Positions 27,218-35,696 are shown, numbered from the stretch's first letter. The stretch is DNA of 56,440 bases from Gammaproteobacteria bacterium (GCA_028820495.1 JAPPIX010000042.1:21490-77929), one strand, 5' to 3'. Notes: generated by a model from the sequence alone, not told the origin. Numbers and translations are program-made.

Positions 27218-28084
27218 ATGCCCTATGACGCGACGCTGGTGGGCCAATCCACGGAACCCATCCTTCATGAGGTGGATGCCCGGTGGATCATGTCCTATGC
27301 GGCAGGGCTCAACGACTTCAACCCGGCCTACTTGGGCACCGATCGCGCCAAGGTGGTGGCCCATCCGCTGTTTCCGGTCTGCCTGGAGTGGCCGACCATC
27401 CTGAGCAGCCGGCACATGCCCGGCTACGACACCCTGACGCCTGCCGAGGCGGCCCGGAGCGTCCATGCCGCGCATGATCTGCACATCTTGCGGCCCATTG
27501 CGGAAGGCGAAACCTTGACCACGCAAGCGACCGTCACTGGCATGGAGGCCATCAAGCCAGGCGTCGCCGTCACCACCCGGCTTGACACCCGCAGCGCGGA
27601 AGGCGAATTGGTGGCCCGCACTTGGCAACTCGGCATCGCCAGAGGGGTCGCCCTCAACGGCGCAGGCAGGGAGTCCGAGCCGCCGCCGCCCCGCCCGTCG
27701 CTGCCATCGCCGTGGCGCCAACCCCAGCGCTTGCCCATCCCCGTCGCGGCCAATGCCGCCCATGTTTACACGGAGTGCGCGCGCATCTGGAACCCCATCC
27801 ACACCGACCGACGGGTGGCGTTGGCGGCTGGCTTGCCGGACATCATCCTGCACGGCACGGCGACCTTGGCGCTGGCTGTCTCCAAGCTGGTCGATGAGTT
27901 CTTTGATGGGGAGCCCGGCCGAGTGCGACGCATCGGCGGCCACTTCAGGGCCTTGGTGTTGATGCCTTCGACCATTGTCCTTGAAGTGCTCGGACAATCC
28001 GCGGACACCCTGTTCTTTCAGGTGTTGACCGCCAACGCGGAGCCTGCCGTCAGCCAAGGCTTCCTGAGCCACGGCGGGGAATGA
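27218..28084 (+). CDS. MaoC-like / FAS1-type acyl-CoA dehydratase
   Basis: This 288-residue protein has a double hot-dog layout. The C-terminal domain contains the hydratase-2 motif RIWNPIHTDRRVALAAGLP followed by IILHGTATLA, where Asp and His carry out hydration of enoyl-CoA. The N-terminal domain resembles the FAS1-type half without the active residues. A proline-rich linker lies near residues 150-170. The gene is 3 bp after lysC and overlaps selO at ATGA, so it is probably in the lysC transcript. Substrate unknown; the many acyl-CoA genes in the window suggest a fatty or branched acyl-CoA. Confidence 0.82.
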   Translation: MPYDATLVGQSTEPILHEVDARWIMSYAAGLNDFNPAYLGTDRAKVVAHPLFPVCLEWPTILSSRHMPGYDTLTPAEAARSVHAAHDLHILRPIAEGETLTTQATVTGMEAIKPGVAVTTRLDTRSAEGELVARTWQLGIARGVALNGAGRESEPPPPRPSLPSPWRQPQRLPIPVAANAAHVYTECARIWNPIHTDRRVALAAGLPDIILHGTATLALAVSKLVDEFFDGEPGRVRRIGGHFRALVLMPSTIVLEVLGQSADTLFFQVLTANAEPAVSQGFLSHGGE

Positions 28085-29700
28085 GCCCCATGGCCGGTCT
28101 CTCGGCGCTAGCTTTTGACAATCGATTCACCCGCGAACTGCCGGCGGACCCCATCACCGGCAGCGCTCGCCGGCAGATTCGCGGTGCGCTGTATTCGCGG
28201 GTGTCGCCGACGCCGGTGGTGGCGCCGGAACTGCTCGCCTACGCCATCGAAGTGGCCGAGTTGATCGGCCTTTCGGAGCGGGACTGCGCATCGGATGCCT
28301 TTGCGCAGGTGTTTTCCGGCAATCGGGTGCTGGCCGACATGGACCCCCACGCCACCTGCTATGGCGGTCACCAGTTCGGCAACTGGGCAGGCCAGCTCGG
28401 CGATGGCCGAGCCATCAATCTTGGCGAGGTGATCGGGCCCGATGGCCGTCAAACCTTGCAGCTCAAGGGCGCAGGGCCGACCCCCTATGCCCGCACCGCC
28501 GACGGCTTGGCGGTGCTGCGCTCCTCGGTGCGCGAATTCCTGTGCAGCGAGGCCATGCACCACCTCGGCGTTCCCACCACGCGGGCGCTGAGCTTGGCGC
28601 TGACCGGCGAACGCGTCGTGCGGGACATCCTCTACGACGGGCACCCGGCACCGGAGCCGGGTGCCGTGGTGTGTCGGGTGGCGCCCTCGTTCACCCGCTT
28701 TGGCCACTTCCAGATGCTCGCCGCCCGAGGCGAAGCGGACTTGTTGCGGGCGTTCTTCGACTACACGGTCGCGGCGGACTTTCCCCATCTCCTAGATGGC
28801 CGCTCCGCCGATGATGCAAAGCTCCCCTTGGCTTGGTTCACCGAGGTCTGTGAACGCACCGCCGCCATGGTGGCGCACTGGATGCGGGTGGGATTCGTCC
28901 ACGGGGTGATGAACACGGACAACATGTCGGTGCTTGGCTTGACCATCGACTACGGCCCCTACGGCTGGCTCGAGGACTACGACCCAAACTGGACGCCGAA
29001 CACCACCGATGCCGCCGGACGCCGCTATCGCTTCGCCCACCAGCCAGCCATCGCCCAATGGAACCTGCTGCAGCTGGCCAACGCCATCTACCCCTTGGTC
29101 GGCGAGGCGCCGCCCTTGGAGCAGGCCCTCAAGGACTTCGAAGTCAGCTACATGGCCCATTGGCGCGCCATGATGAGCGCCAAGCTCGGCTTTGCATCCC
29201 TCACCGAAGCGGATACCCCCCTGCTTGATGAGCTTGACGCTGTTCTCCAACTGACCGAAACCGACATGACCTTGTTCTACCGTGCCTTGGTCGATTTGTC
29301 GCCCGATCAACTGGACCAGGATCCGCTGGGCGATGGCGCTGGGCCGGTGGATCGTCTGATGCACGCCTACTACCGGCCGGACGAAGTGGCCGGCGAGCGG
29401 CGCGAGCGCATCGATGCGTGGCTGCGCGCCTACCTGATGCGCACAAGACAGGAAGGCCGCCCCGCCGACGAGCGCCGGGTGGCCATGAACGCGGTCAATC
29501 CAAAGTACGTGCTGCGCAACTACTTGGCGCAACTGGCCATCGACAAGGCGGAGGCGGGCGATCCGTCGCTGATCCACGAGCTTCAGGATGTGCTCCGCCG
29601 CCCCTACACCGAGCAGTCCGGCAAGGACCAATTCGCGGAAAAGCGCCCGGAATGGGCCCGCACCCGGGTGGGCTGCTCGCAGCTCTCCTGCAGTTCCTAA
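28081..29700 (+). CDS. selO: Protein adenylyltransferase SelO (YdiU family)
   Basis: This 539-residue pseudokinase-fold protein transfers AMP to serine, threonine or tyrosine. It has GGHQFGNWAGQLGDGRA, LKGAGPTPYAR, SSVREFLCSEAMHHLG, HGVMNTDNMSVLGLTIDYGP (metal and nucleotide binding, near 275) and the redox-linked C-terminal QLSCSS with cysteine in place of selenocysteine. It is longer than the usual 480-490 residues. The ATG at 28081 overlaps the MaoC stop as ATGA; an ATG at 28090 is an alternative. Known members respond to oxidative stress. Confidence 0.95.
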   Translation: MSPMAGLSALAFDNRFTRELPADPITGSARRQIRGALYSRVSPTPVVAPELLAYAIEVAELIGLSERDCASDAFAQVFSGNRVLADMDPHATCYGGHQFGNWAGQLGDGRAINLGEVIGPDGRQTLQLKGAGPTPYARTADGLAVLRSSVREFLCSEAMHHLGVPTTRALSLALTGERVVRDILYDGHPAPEPGAVVCRVAPSFTRFGHFQMLAARGEADLLRAFFDYTVAADFPHLLDGRSADDAKLPLAWFTEVCERTAAMVAHWMRVGFVHGVMNTDNMSVLGLTIDYGPYGWLEDYDPNWTPNTTDAAGRRYRFAHQPAIAQWNLLQLANAIYPLVGEAPPLEQALKDFEVSYMAHWRAMMSAKLGFASLTEADTPLLDELDAVLQLTETDMTLFYRALVDLSPDQLDQDPLGDGAGPVDRLMHAYYRPDEVAGERRERIDAWLRAYLMRTRQEGRPADERRVAMNAVNPKYVLRNYLAQLAIDKAEAGDPSLIHELQDVLRRPYTEQSGKDQFAEKRPEWARTRVGCSQLSCSS

Positions 29701-29720
29701 ACCAACTCGAAGGAAACTCC

Positions 29721-30200
29721 ATGACCACACTCAACGAGATTGCCCCATCCTTCGTCGAAATGGCGCACCGCATCGTCTGGTGCGCCGCGGCGACGGTGGA
29801 TGCCAAGGGGCGCCCGCGCTCCCGGGTGCTGCATCCCATTTGGCAGTGGGACGGCGCCGAACTGACTGGTTGGATCGCCACCGGCCCCACGCCCATCAAG
29901 CGGGCGCACCTGTCGGCGAGCCCGCACCTTTCCTGCAACTACTGGTCGCCGAACCAGGACACCTGTGTCGCTGAATGCCATGCGGACTGGGCGTTCGATG
30001 ACGCCACCCGGCAGATGGTCTGGGACCTGTTCGCCAACGGCCCGGCGCCGGTCGGCTACGACCCCGCCATCATTCCTGGCTGGGACAATGCCGCATCGCC
30101 GGGCTTCGCGGCGCTCAAGCTGCGCCCTTGGCGCATCCGCGTGATGGCAGGGGACGTGATGATGAAGGGCGAAGGCGCGCCCTTGGTTTGGCAAGAATGA
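29721..30200 (+). CDS. Pyridoxamine 5-prime-phosphate oxidase family protein
   Basis: Start at the ATG at 29721, with AAGGAAACTCC upstream. The 159-residue protein is a split beta-barrel, flavin-binding type: WCAAATVDAKGRPRSRVLHP, then GWIATGPTPIKRAHLSASPH and SCNYWSPNQDTC. Many such proteins bind FMN or F420 or have general stress roles rather than making pyridoxal phosphate. It follows selO by 20 bp and is probably the last gene of that run. The exact cofactor is not decided by sequence. Confidence 0.78.
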   Translation: MTTLNEIAPSFVEMAHRIVWCAAATVDAKGRPRSRVLHPIWQWDGAELTGWIATGPTPIKRAHLSASPHLSCNYWSPNQDTCVAECHADWAFDDATRQMVWDLFANGPAPVGYDPAIIPGWDNAASPGFAALKLRPWRIRVMAGDVMMKGEGAPLVWQE

Positions 30201-30332
30201 CCTTGGCTCTAGCCGAGCCCCAAGGGGGTCGGCAGGGCGAAGTCTGAAAGGCGCTTGGGACATTGACTCTAGGGCGCCAATGGGGGCGGTGCTAGAATTG
30301 AGGCGGCGTTGCAATGAGACTCTGGCATTGAC

Positions 30333-30734
30333 GTGAAGCGGCCAAAACCCATTCCAAACCCGAGTCGGGGTCAGTCCGATCTGGACTTGGCGGCGAAATC
30401 AGCGATCTATGTCGGAAGTGAGGAGCACAAGACCAAGCGTTGGTGGGGTGGTCTGCCTGGTGCGCGAAAGCGAAAGGATGGCCGGATTCAGCGTCCCAAG
30501 AAGCAGCGCACGACGGTGTGTCATCTGGTAACGGAAGAAGACCAAAAAAGGGCTACCCTCTGGATCAGGGATGCGATCCGCAATGGGCAATGCCGATATG
30601 TTGACGGAGACGGCCTTTTCCCTAAGCACGTCTGGCATACCAACGGTGATGGTGCGCATTGGCGGGGTCTTTGCGTGAACTCTGAAAAGGGCGAGTACAA
30701 GGGGTGGCCTGTAACGGCGGAGGAAATGCCATGA
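30333..30734 (+). CDS. Hypothetical protein, first gene of an unknown two-gene unit
   Basis: This 133-residue protein begins at a GTG (30333) and is not recognised. It is rich in Lys, Arg, Trp and Gly in the first half (TKRWWGGLPGARKRKDGR), then has LVTEEDQKRATLWIRDAIRNG followed by CRYVDGDGLFPKHVWH. There is no signal peptide and no membrane span. It ends with ATGA overlapping the ATG of the next gene, so the two proteins are probably made together. The basic half could bind nucleic acid. It might be a toxin, antitoxin or defence component, but nothing proves this. Composition is less G+C-rich than the metabolic genes around it. Confidence 0.6.
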   Translation: MKRPKPIPNPSRGQSDLDLAAKSAIYVGSEEHKTKRWWGGLPGARKRKDGRIQRPKKQRTTVCHLVTEEDQKRATLWIRDAIRNGQCRYVDGDGLFPKHVWHTNGDGAHWRGLCVNSEKGEYKGWPVTAEEMP

Positions 30735-32023
30735 GATTTTCCCTCGAATGGCACGATGATGCGCCCAATGCATCGGCTGAGGAACGGGCAACCATTGCCG
30801 ATGTGCAAGTATTCGTGGGTGAAGTGAACGTTTGTGAGCATTTCAGCGGGCAAGCGTCTGGTTTGCGCCGGCCATCAGGTGAAGCAACTGTGTCCGCCTA
30901 TCCCATTGCGGAAGCCCTTGCGTTCGAATGGTGGCGCCTTTTCGGCCGTCGCGACGACGATTTTCAACTCTTCAAGCATCGCTGCGGCTACGCCCTTCCC
31001 GATTTGCGCATGAAATACGATGGCGAGCGATTCGCCGTGACATGCAGGGCGAAGGAGTATGCTAATCCGCCGGCGTTGTTCTATCGCAGTGCTCGGGAGT
31101 TGTTGTCGAAGGATTTGGCCGAGTCGGAGATCGGTGGTTTGGTTGGTCAGGTCTTGGAGCGTTTGCAAGCATCCCGCGTGTCGCAATCGGCGCTCAGGTT
31201 GCGTTGGGAGCGGGTTCGCACCTCGATTGAGGATGCCGACGAGCGGGCGTTTTGCGAGGCCGCAGGGGCGATGGGCCTTGATCCTTATGCGCTGTCGGAT
31301 CAGGCCGCTGACTTCATTGAGCAGGCTGGCGCCTTGTTGGAAGGCGAGGCCCTGCTGGAGTTTCTTTCGGGATTGCCCTTGACAGGAGAAACGGCGAGTC
31401 GATTCAACGACCTGCTGAACTGGATGGGAGGTTGTGAAGCTCGCCCTCGCTACAAGTCTCGGCTGCCCTTGGTTGAGGACATGCGGCAAAATTCGAGCAG
31501 GCCAAGTGAGCGCGCCGGGCCTGAACCACCATGGGCGAGGGGCTATCGTTGTGCTCGTTGGGTGCGCGTCGCGCTCAATGCAGGGCCGGGCGAACGTTTT
31601 CGTTCAGTAAGCACCTTGGCTCGTCGCTTGGATGCGCCAAATTTCAGTTCGGCCGCACCCATTTCAGGTATCCGCGCCCTTGTGCGATTTGACCAAGACG
31701 ATGTGCGGGTCCATCTAGGTGGCGGCCATCAAGCGAGGCACCGCCCCGAGAGCGCTTTGTTTGCGTTCGGTCGAGCTGTGGGTGACGCCATCGGCAACCC
31801 CTTGGTTGCTCGATCAGTTGTCAACGACCTCCACGACGCCTCGCGTCAAGCGTTGGGGAGGGCGTTTGCCGCTGAGTTCCTCGCTCCTGTTGAGGAAATT
31901 CTCTCCATGCGCGAAGACGGCAAGGACACGGCCTCCATTGCTGCGGAGTTCGGCGTTTCGGAGGAAGTCGTGGAGCGGCAGTTGCAGAACCGCCACCGCA
32001 TTGAGGAAGCTTGTGCGGCATGA
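30731..32023 (+). CDS. ImmA/IrrE-like protein lacking the HExxH motif; second gene of the unit
   Basis: Start at the ATG overlapping the previous stop (ATGA); 430 residues. The last 100 residues resemble the end of the ImmA/IrrE peptidase family: SRQALGRAFAAEFLAP and then IAAEFGVSEEVVERQLQNR. In active members an HExxH metal site lies before this; here no HExxH is present, so it is probably not a peptidase. The first 300 residues have no motif I know; 45-60 and 85-110 look folded with several Trp and Phe. ImmA/IrrE proteins sense stress and relieve repressors in phages and mobile elements, so a sensing role beside the partner gene is possible. Confidence 0.65.
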   Translation: MRFSLEWHDDAPNASAEERATIADVQVFVGEVNVCEHFSGQASGLRRPSGEATVSAYPIAEALAFEWWRLFGRRDDDFQLFKHRCGYALPDLRMKYDGERFAVTCRAKEYANPPALFYRSARELLSKDLAESEIGGLVGQVLERLQASRVSQSALRLRWERVRTSIEDADERAFCEAAGAMGLDPYALSDQAADFIEQAGALLEGEALLEFLSGLPLTGETASRFNDLLNWMGGCEARPRYKSRLPLVEDMRQNSSRPSERAGPEPPWARGYRCARWVRVALNAGPGERFRSVSTLARRLDAPNFSSAAPISGIRALVRFDQDDVRVHLGGGHQARHRPESALFAFGRAVGDAIGNPLVARSVVNDLHDASRQALGRAFAAEFLAPVEEILSMREDGKDTASIAAEFGVSEEVVERQLQNRHRIEEACAA

Positions 32024-32043
32024 CACGTTGGAGCCGACTTGGG

Positions 32044-32373
32044 CTAGAACTGCTCGCCCTGCGCTCGGCGGGCCATTAGGGCTTGCAGGTCCACGGTCGC
32101 TGGCTCGCCGCGAGCGAGGATGTGCTCAAGGCGGGAACTTAGGAAGTCGTCCCATGCGGGGTGGGGCAGGATGTAGAGCCGGTCCTCTTCGATGGATTGG
32201 GCCACGGCTTCGGCAATTGCGGCGGGCGACTTGCCCTGTTCGAGCATGGCGCGGGCGGCCACAATCCTTTCAGAAGCCCCCTCTGCAGCTTGGTCGCGCA
32301 GCTCGGACGGGCGATTGCGCTCGGCGTCGTAGATTTGGGTGTTGACGAAGTCCGGGCACAGCACCGAGGCACC
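32044..32373 (-). pseudogene. C-terminal fragment of a short-chain dehydrogenase/reductase
   Basis: The frame encodes GASVLCPDFVNTQIYDAERNRP and the following helix and C-terminus of a short-chain dehydrogenase. The N-terminal Rossmann domain and the catalytic Ser-Tyr-Lys triad are missing: the sequence upstream (32374-32511) is unrelated and overlaps the end of the beta-barrel-like gene. It cannot be an active enzyme. It is a remnant, probably left by recombination at this accessory locus. Confidence 0.75.
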
Positions 32374-32450
32374 GGTGGCGGCATCTCTAGCCCGACTTGT
32401 CTGGGCGCTAGTCGATGATGCGTAACACTTCGATGCCCAAGGCCACCTTG

Positions 32451-33086
32451 TCAGAATCGTTGGGGCTTGACGCTGGCCCGCAAGGTGAAGTCGATCATTG
32501 AGTTGTTCCAAGTGCCTTCCTCAAGCACGGTCCAGCTGCGCCGGTAGCCCATCGACACCGTTAGCCGGTTGGTGAATGACCAATTGACGTTTGAGCCTAG
32601 GTTGTACTGAAACCGCGTGTGGCTCTCGGTTGTTTCAAAAAACGTTTGGCCGTCATCGAGCCGGTAGCTTTGGCGCTGCTTGCCGTTGTCGATGCCGATG
32701 CCTCCCCCGGCGCTGAGCGAGAATCTGCCGCGCTGGTAAAGCGTTCTGTGGCTGTTGAGCGAAAAGGAAAGGGAGCGGTAGCCGTATGTGATTGAGTATG
32801 GCAATCCCGGATAGGTGGTTGACGTTTCGGAGTCGCTGAACCTGACGTCAATGGACAGGTTGGTTTTCGGCGTGAACTGTCGGCCTATCGAGGCATGGAC
32901 GCTGCGCCAGCTTGTGCTTTGGTCGCCAAACTCGTTGTTGCTGAACGTGGACAGGCTGCCGCCAAGCGTCCCGTAGAAGCGGTCGAGCGGCTTTGGGCCG
33001 CCTTCCTCCGGAGAGGCTATGGCCAAGCATGGAAGGGTGGCCGCCAGCACGGCGGCCGCCCTTGAGGCTTTTAGTGTTGTCGGCAA
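32451..33086 (-). CDS. Exported beta-barrel-like outer membrane protein
   Basis: I chose a TTG start at 33086, overlapping the upstream stop by 16 bases; it gives PTTLKASRAAAVLAATLPC followed by LAIA-SPEEGG, a good signal peptide. The frame is open 81 codons further but into the upstream gene. The mature part (about 185 residues) alternates hydrophobic and polar residues in strand-like repeats with aromatic ends (SLSTFSNNEFG; YSITYGYRSLSFSLNSH; FTLRASVKPQRF ending in Phe), typical of an outer membrane barrel. Family not recognised. It is likely co-translated with the Cys-rich exported protein before it. Confidence 0.65.
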   Translation of the reverse strand: MPTTLKASRAAAVLAATLPCLAIASPEEGGPKPLDRFYGTLGGSLSTFSNNEFGDQSTSWRSVHASIGRQFTPKTNLSIDVRFSDSETSTTYPGLPYSITYGYRSLSFSLNSHRTLYQRGRFSLSAGGGIGIDNGKQRQSYRLDDGQTFFETTESHTRFQYNLGSNVNWSFTNRLTVSMGYRRSWTVLEEGTWNNSMIDFTLRASVKPQRF

Positions 33087-33667
33087 CCTGGGTTGTCGGC
33101 GCAAGGTGGGTTGATCGGTTGAGTTGGACCCGGCAAGGGATTGATTGGAGGTGGCGCGACGCATTGCCCGGTGGTTTGCCCTCTGACGTGGCCAAGTGGG
33201 CAGGTTGTGGGTACGCAATAGACGCTGGTTCCATTTTGCCAGCGCATTTGGCCGACTGGGCAACGGAAGCATGATTGGGAAACGGGATCCCATATTTGTC
33301 CGCTTCCAACGCAGCTTTGTATGCGCCATTGCCTTTCTCGCTTTTCGCGGTCGTGCCTGACTTGTGCTGCCAGTGCTTCGGTGTAGCGGTCGTCTGGGCA
33401 GGTTGCGCCGAGTGCTGCTTTGAATGTGAATTTTTTGATAGAGCCTGCTATTGGATTGAAAGTGTAGATGGTGCAGGTCAGCCCAATTGCTTCTAGTTGG
33501 CCGTCTTTACAGTCTTGGTAACCTTTGGGATTGTCCGGCAGGAGGGAAGCGCAAGGGTCAGCAGTAAGGTCCATTTGCTGGCGGTCTTGGTTCTGGTCTG
33601 CGATTGATAGCACTGGCAGGGCTGCCGCCAGCGTGGCCCATAGTAGGGCGGTTGCTGCTTTTTTCAT
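33071..33667 (-). CDS. Exported cysteine-rich protein of unknown function
   Basis: This 198-residue protein begins with a clear signal peptide (MKKAATALLWATLAAALPVLSIA, cut before DQNQ). The mature protein has about a dozen Cys residues, with a run in the C-terminal part (CFRCPVGQMRW; CVPTTCPLGHVRGQ) followed by a Pro-rich tail. Such a pattern suggests disulphide-linked modules in the periplasm or outside. The gene overlaps the beta-barrel gene by 16 bases. No family recognised. Its upstream 204 bp (33668-33871) hold a perfect hairpin at 33803-33826. Confidence 0.65.
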   Translation of the reverse strand: MKKAATALLWATLAAALPVLSIADQNQDRQQMDLTADPCASLLPDNPKGYQDCKDGQLEAIGLTCTIYTFNPIAGSIKKFTFKAALGATCPDDRYTEALAAQVRHDREKRERQWRIQSCVGSGQIWDPVSQSCFRCPVGQMRWQNGTSVYCVPTTCPLGHVRGQTTGQCVAPPPINPLPGPTQPINPPCADNPGCRQH

Positions 33668-33802
33668 GTTCAGGTCTCGTTGCGTTGTTGAATCCCGGTG
33701 GGAACCGGGCTAACGCAAAGTCACCTGAACAGTTGTTGGACTTCTCGCCTATTTGCCGGGCCGGGTAGCTACTCCCTTCCCTTGATGGCTTTTGTATTCA
33801 GC

Positions 33803-33826
33803 GAGCAACCCGGCATCGGGTTGCTC
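33803..33826. terminator. Perfect 10-bp hairpin, terminator-like
   Basis: GAGCAACCCG (33803-33812) pairs perfectly with CGGGTTGCTC (33817-33826) around GCAT. It lies just after the small membrane protein gene at 33872-34060 on the minus strand, where it may end the transcript. No T-tract follows on either side. Confidence 0.4.
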
Positions 33827-33871
33827 AGGGATCTTTGCGTTCCTACATTGGAGCATATTGGGTGCGGTACG

Positions 33872-34060
33872 TCAATTGACTTTGATGAATGGTGAAAGCC
33901 AAGTCTGGGACAGCCACAGAATTATTGATGCGATGAAGGCTAGGAGCCAGAGTATTGGCCAGCGCTGCTTGAAGCGCTTTTCCCATCCCGGTGCTTTCTT
34001 GATGAATTTCCATGCCTTTTGTGCAGTGGAGGCTATCGAGGTCTTTGATTGTGCGTCCAT
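33872..34060 (-). CDS. Small single-span membrane protein
   Basis: The 62-residue frame from the ATG at 34060 has a basic N-terminal part (KAWKFIKKAPGWEKRFKQRW) and one hydrophobic span (PILWLLAFIASIILWL). No family recognised. It lies 35 bp after a second small one-span frame, which suggests a small cluster of membrane peptides. Real but uncertain; an earlier start at 34117 would overlap the previous frame. Confidence 0.4.
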   Translation of the reverse strand: MDAQSKTSIASTAQKAWKFIKKAPGWEKRFKQRWPILWLLAFIASIILWLSQTWLSPFIKVN

Positions 34061-34094
34061 GCTTGGTTGTCCTATTTGGGTGAGCCTTCGTCCT

Positions 34095-34223
34095 TCAGCT
34101 GAAAAGGACTCCGTCACCTATTCGCAGCGCGACTAGCGCGACTACAAGGGCGATCATTGCTAGAAGGTGTATAAGTCGCTTGAGTATCTTGTTGGTTGTG
34201 GAGGTCTTTAGTTGGTTTCCCAT
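34095..34223 (-). CDS. Small single-span membrane peptide
   Basis: The 42-residue frame (MGNQLKTSTTNKILKRLIHL followed by LAMIALVVALVALRIGDG) has a basic start and one strongly hydrophobic span, with an upstream GGGAGAGAAGCGATG. The frame overlaps the C-terminal part of the DUF1640-like frame, so only one of the two may be real over 34114-34223. I give it because the ribosome-binding site and span are convincing. Confidence 0.35.
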   Translation of the reverse strand: MGNQLKTSTTNKILKRLIHLLAMIALVVALVALRIGDGVLFS

Positions 34224-34548
34224 CGCTTCTCTCCCTTCCCGGCAGGCCGGGGAATCCCCCCGATGCGTAGCCTTCGCCCGCAAACAGGCGCCGTAGAAAG
34301 AACATGATGGCCGTGTTCAGGCCGAGCAAGGCTGCGGCCACCAACCCGGCAATGCTGAGCGCCCGCGTTGTCATGCTGTTAAGCACGTCCGCTTTTAGTT
34401 CCGCCAGTGCCGCCTTGAGGTCGGCCTTGGTGGCCAAGTCGCCTTGGGCGCTTTGAACCACGGCGGCGACTGTTTCCACCTGCTCGCGCTTGAAGCCGCA
34501 GCCTTCAAGCTGCTTGGGCGCCTGCAAGGTGTCGAATGCGCTGGCCAC
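34114..34548 (-). CDS. DUF1640/CCDC90-like coiled-coil membrane protein
   Basis: GTG start at 34548 chosen because GGAGG lies 5 bases upstream. Residues 1-65 match the pattern of DUF1640 (FDTLQAPKQLEGCGFKREQ, then GDLATKADLKAALAELKADV), a helical coiled coil. One membrane span follows (ALSIAGLVAAALLGLNTAIMF). Proteins of this family in bacteria are short and of unknown function. The C-terminal 55 residues are low-complexity and overlap a separate small membrane frame, so the true stop may not be meaningful. The 356-bp gap to xthA (34549-34904) holds an A/T-rich stretch (34740-34790) and nothing else I recognise. Confidence 0.6.
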   Translation of the reverse strand: MASAFDTLQAPKQLEGCGFKREQVETVAAVVQSAQGDLATKADLKAALAELKADVLNSMTTRALSIAGLVAAALLGLNTAIMFFLRRLFAGEGYASGGFPGLPGRERSDGKPTKDLHNQQDTQATYTPSSNDRPCSRASRAANR

Positions 34549-34904
34549 GGGTGCCTCCAATGCGAATATCCGGCAACGCTGGGACTGATTGCGATCAATT
34601 CTAGCATCGGAGCGGCCAAGTTTGGCAACGCCGAGGAACTACTGGCAATGGCACAACGGGCCTTCGGTGGACTGGCGAAATGGTTCCGGGAAACGATGCC
34701 ATACGCACCCTCAGTTAAGGGACTGAGTGAGGGACGGATTCAATGGTATGTCCAAAAAAATACAGCTAAATCAAATTATTAAAGGCATTAGAGGTCTTCC
34801 CTGCAAAGTCCTTCATGATGTTGTTCCCTTGTTGGTGGTTTGTGGGTCGTTGAGGAGGGGCTCAAACCGCGTCAGTATAGTGGTCGCCTGGGAGGCATGC
34901 CCAA

Positions 34905-35672
34905 ATGCGCATCTTGAGTTGGAATGTCAATGGCCTGCGCGCCTGCACCCGCAAGGGCTTTCGCGGCTTTTTGGCCGAATGCGGCGCTGACGTCTTGGCC
35001 TTGCAGGAAGTGCGGGCCTTTCCCGAGCAGCTCGACGCCGATGTGCGGGCGCCGGAGGGCTGGCATGTGGCATTCGCCCCAGCGGAGCGACCGGGCTACA
35101 GCGGCGTGGCGCTGTACAGCCGCGAGGTGCCGGATCGCATTGAAACCGAGCTTGAGCCGCGCTTTGACGTGGAGGGCCGCTTCATCGCGGCCCACTTTGG
35201 CCGCTTGGTGGTAGCGAGCGTCTATTTCCCCAAGGGCAGCGGCCGGGAGCGGGACAACAGCCGCGTGCCCTACAAGCTCGACTTCTACCGCGCTGTGTTT
35301 GATCGCGTTGAACACCTGCGCCGCCGGGGGCCGGTGTTCGTCGCTGGCGACTACAACACCGCCCACGAGGCCATCGACCTGGCCCGGCCCAAGGGCAACG
35401 TGAAGAACAGCGGCTTCCTGCCGGAGGAGCGGGATGAGATCAGCCGCTGGCTCGACGCCGGTTGGGTGGACACCTTCCGCGCCCGCCACCCCGAAGCGCC
35501 TGGCCACTACACTTGGTGGCGGCAGTTCGGCGGCGCTCGGGAACGCAACGTCGGCTGGCGCATCGACTACGTCCTGGCCTCGCCGTCGGCGGATAAACGG
35601 GTGCAACGGGCCTTCATATGGCCGGACGCAACAGGCTCAGATCATTGCCCGGTCGGCGTGGACATCGCCTAG
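34905..35672 (+). CDS. xthA: Exodeoxyribonuclease III / AP endonuclease
   Basis: This 255-residue protein has the exonuclease III motifs: WNVNGLRA at the N-terminus, LQEVRAF (metal-binding Glu), VFVAGDYNTAHEAIDLARP (Asp and Asn), WRIDYVLAS and SDHCPVGVDI (catalytic Asp and His). It cuts at abasic sites and removes 3-prime blocks in base excision repair. Length is normal. The start ATG at 34905 has GGGAGGC upstream. It is a single gene; a hairpin-repeat doublet lies after its stop. Confidence 0.95.
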   Translation: MRILSWNVNGLRACTRKGFRGFLAECGADVLALQEVRAFPEQLDADVRAPEGWHVAFAPAERPGYSGVALYSREVPDRIETELEPRFDVEGRFIAAHFGRLVVASVYFPKGSGRERDNSRVPYKLDFYRAVFDRVEHLRRRGPVFVAGDYNTAHEAIDLARPKGNVKNSGFLPEERDEISRWLDAGWVDTFRARHPEAPGHYTWWRQFGGARERNVGWRIDYVLASPSADKRVQRAFIWPDATGSDHCPVGVDIA

Positions 35673-35696
35673 CTCGGTTGGCACATCAAGATTCAA

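Noticed and set aside
26216..28072. 618-codon minus-strand frame across lysC and the MaoC-like gene
   Set aside because: It is an antisense shadow of two clear plus-strand genes; composition is low in hydrophobic residues and no motif is seen.
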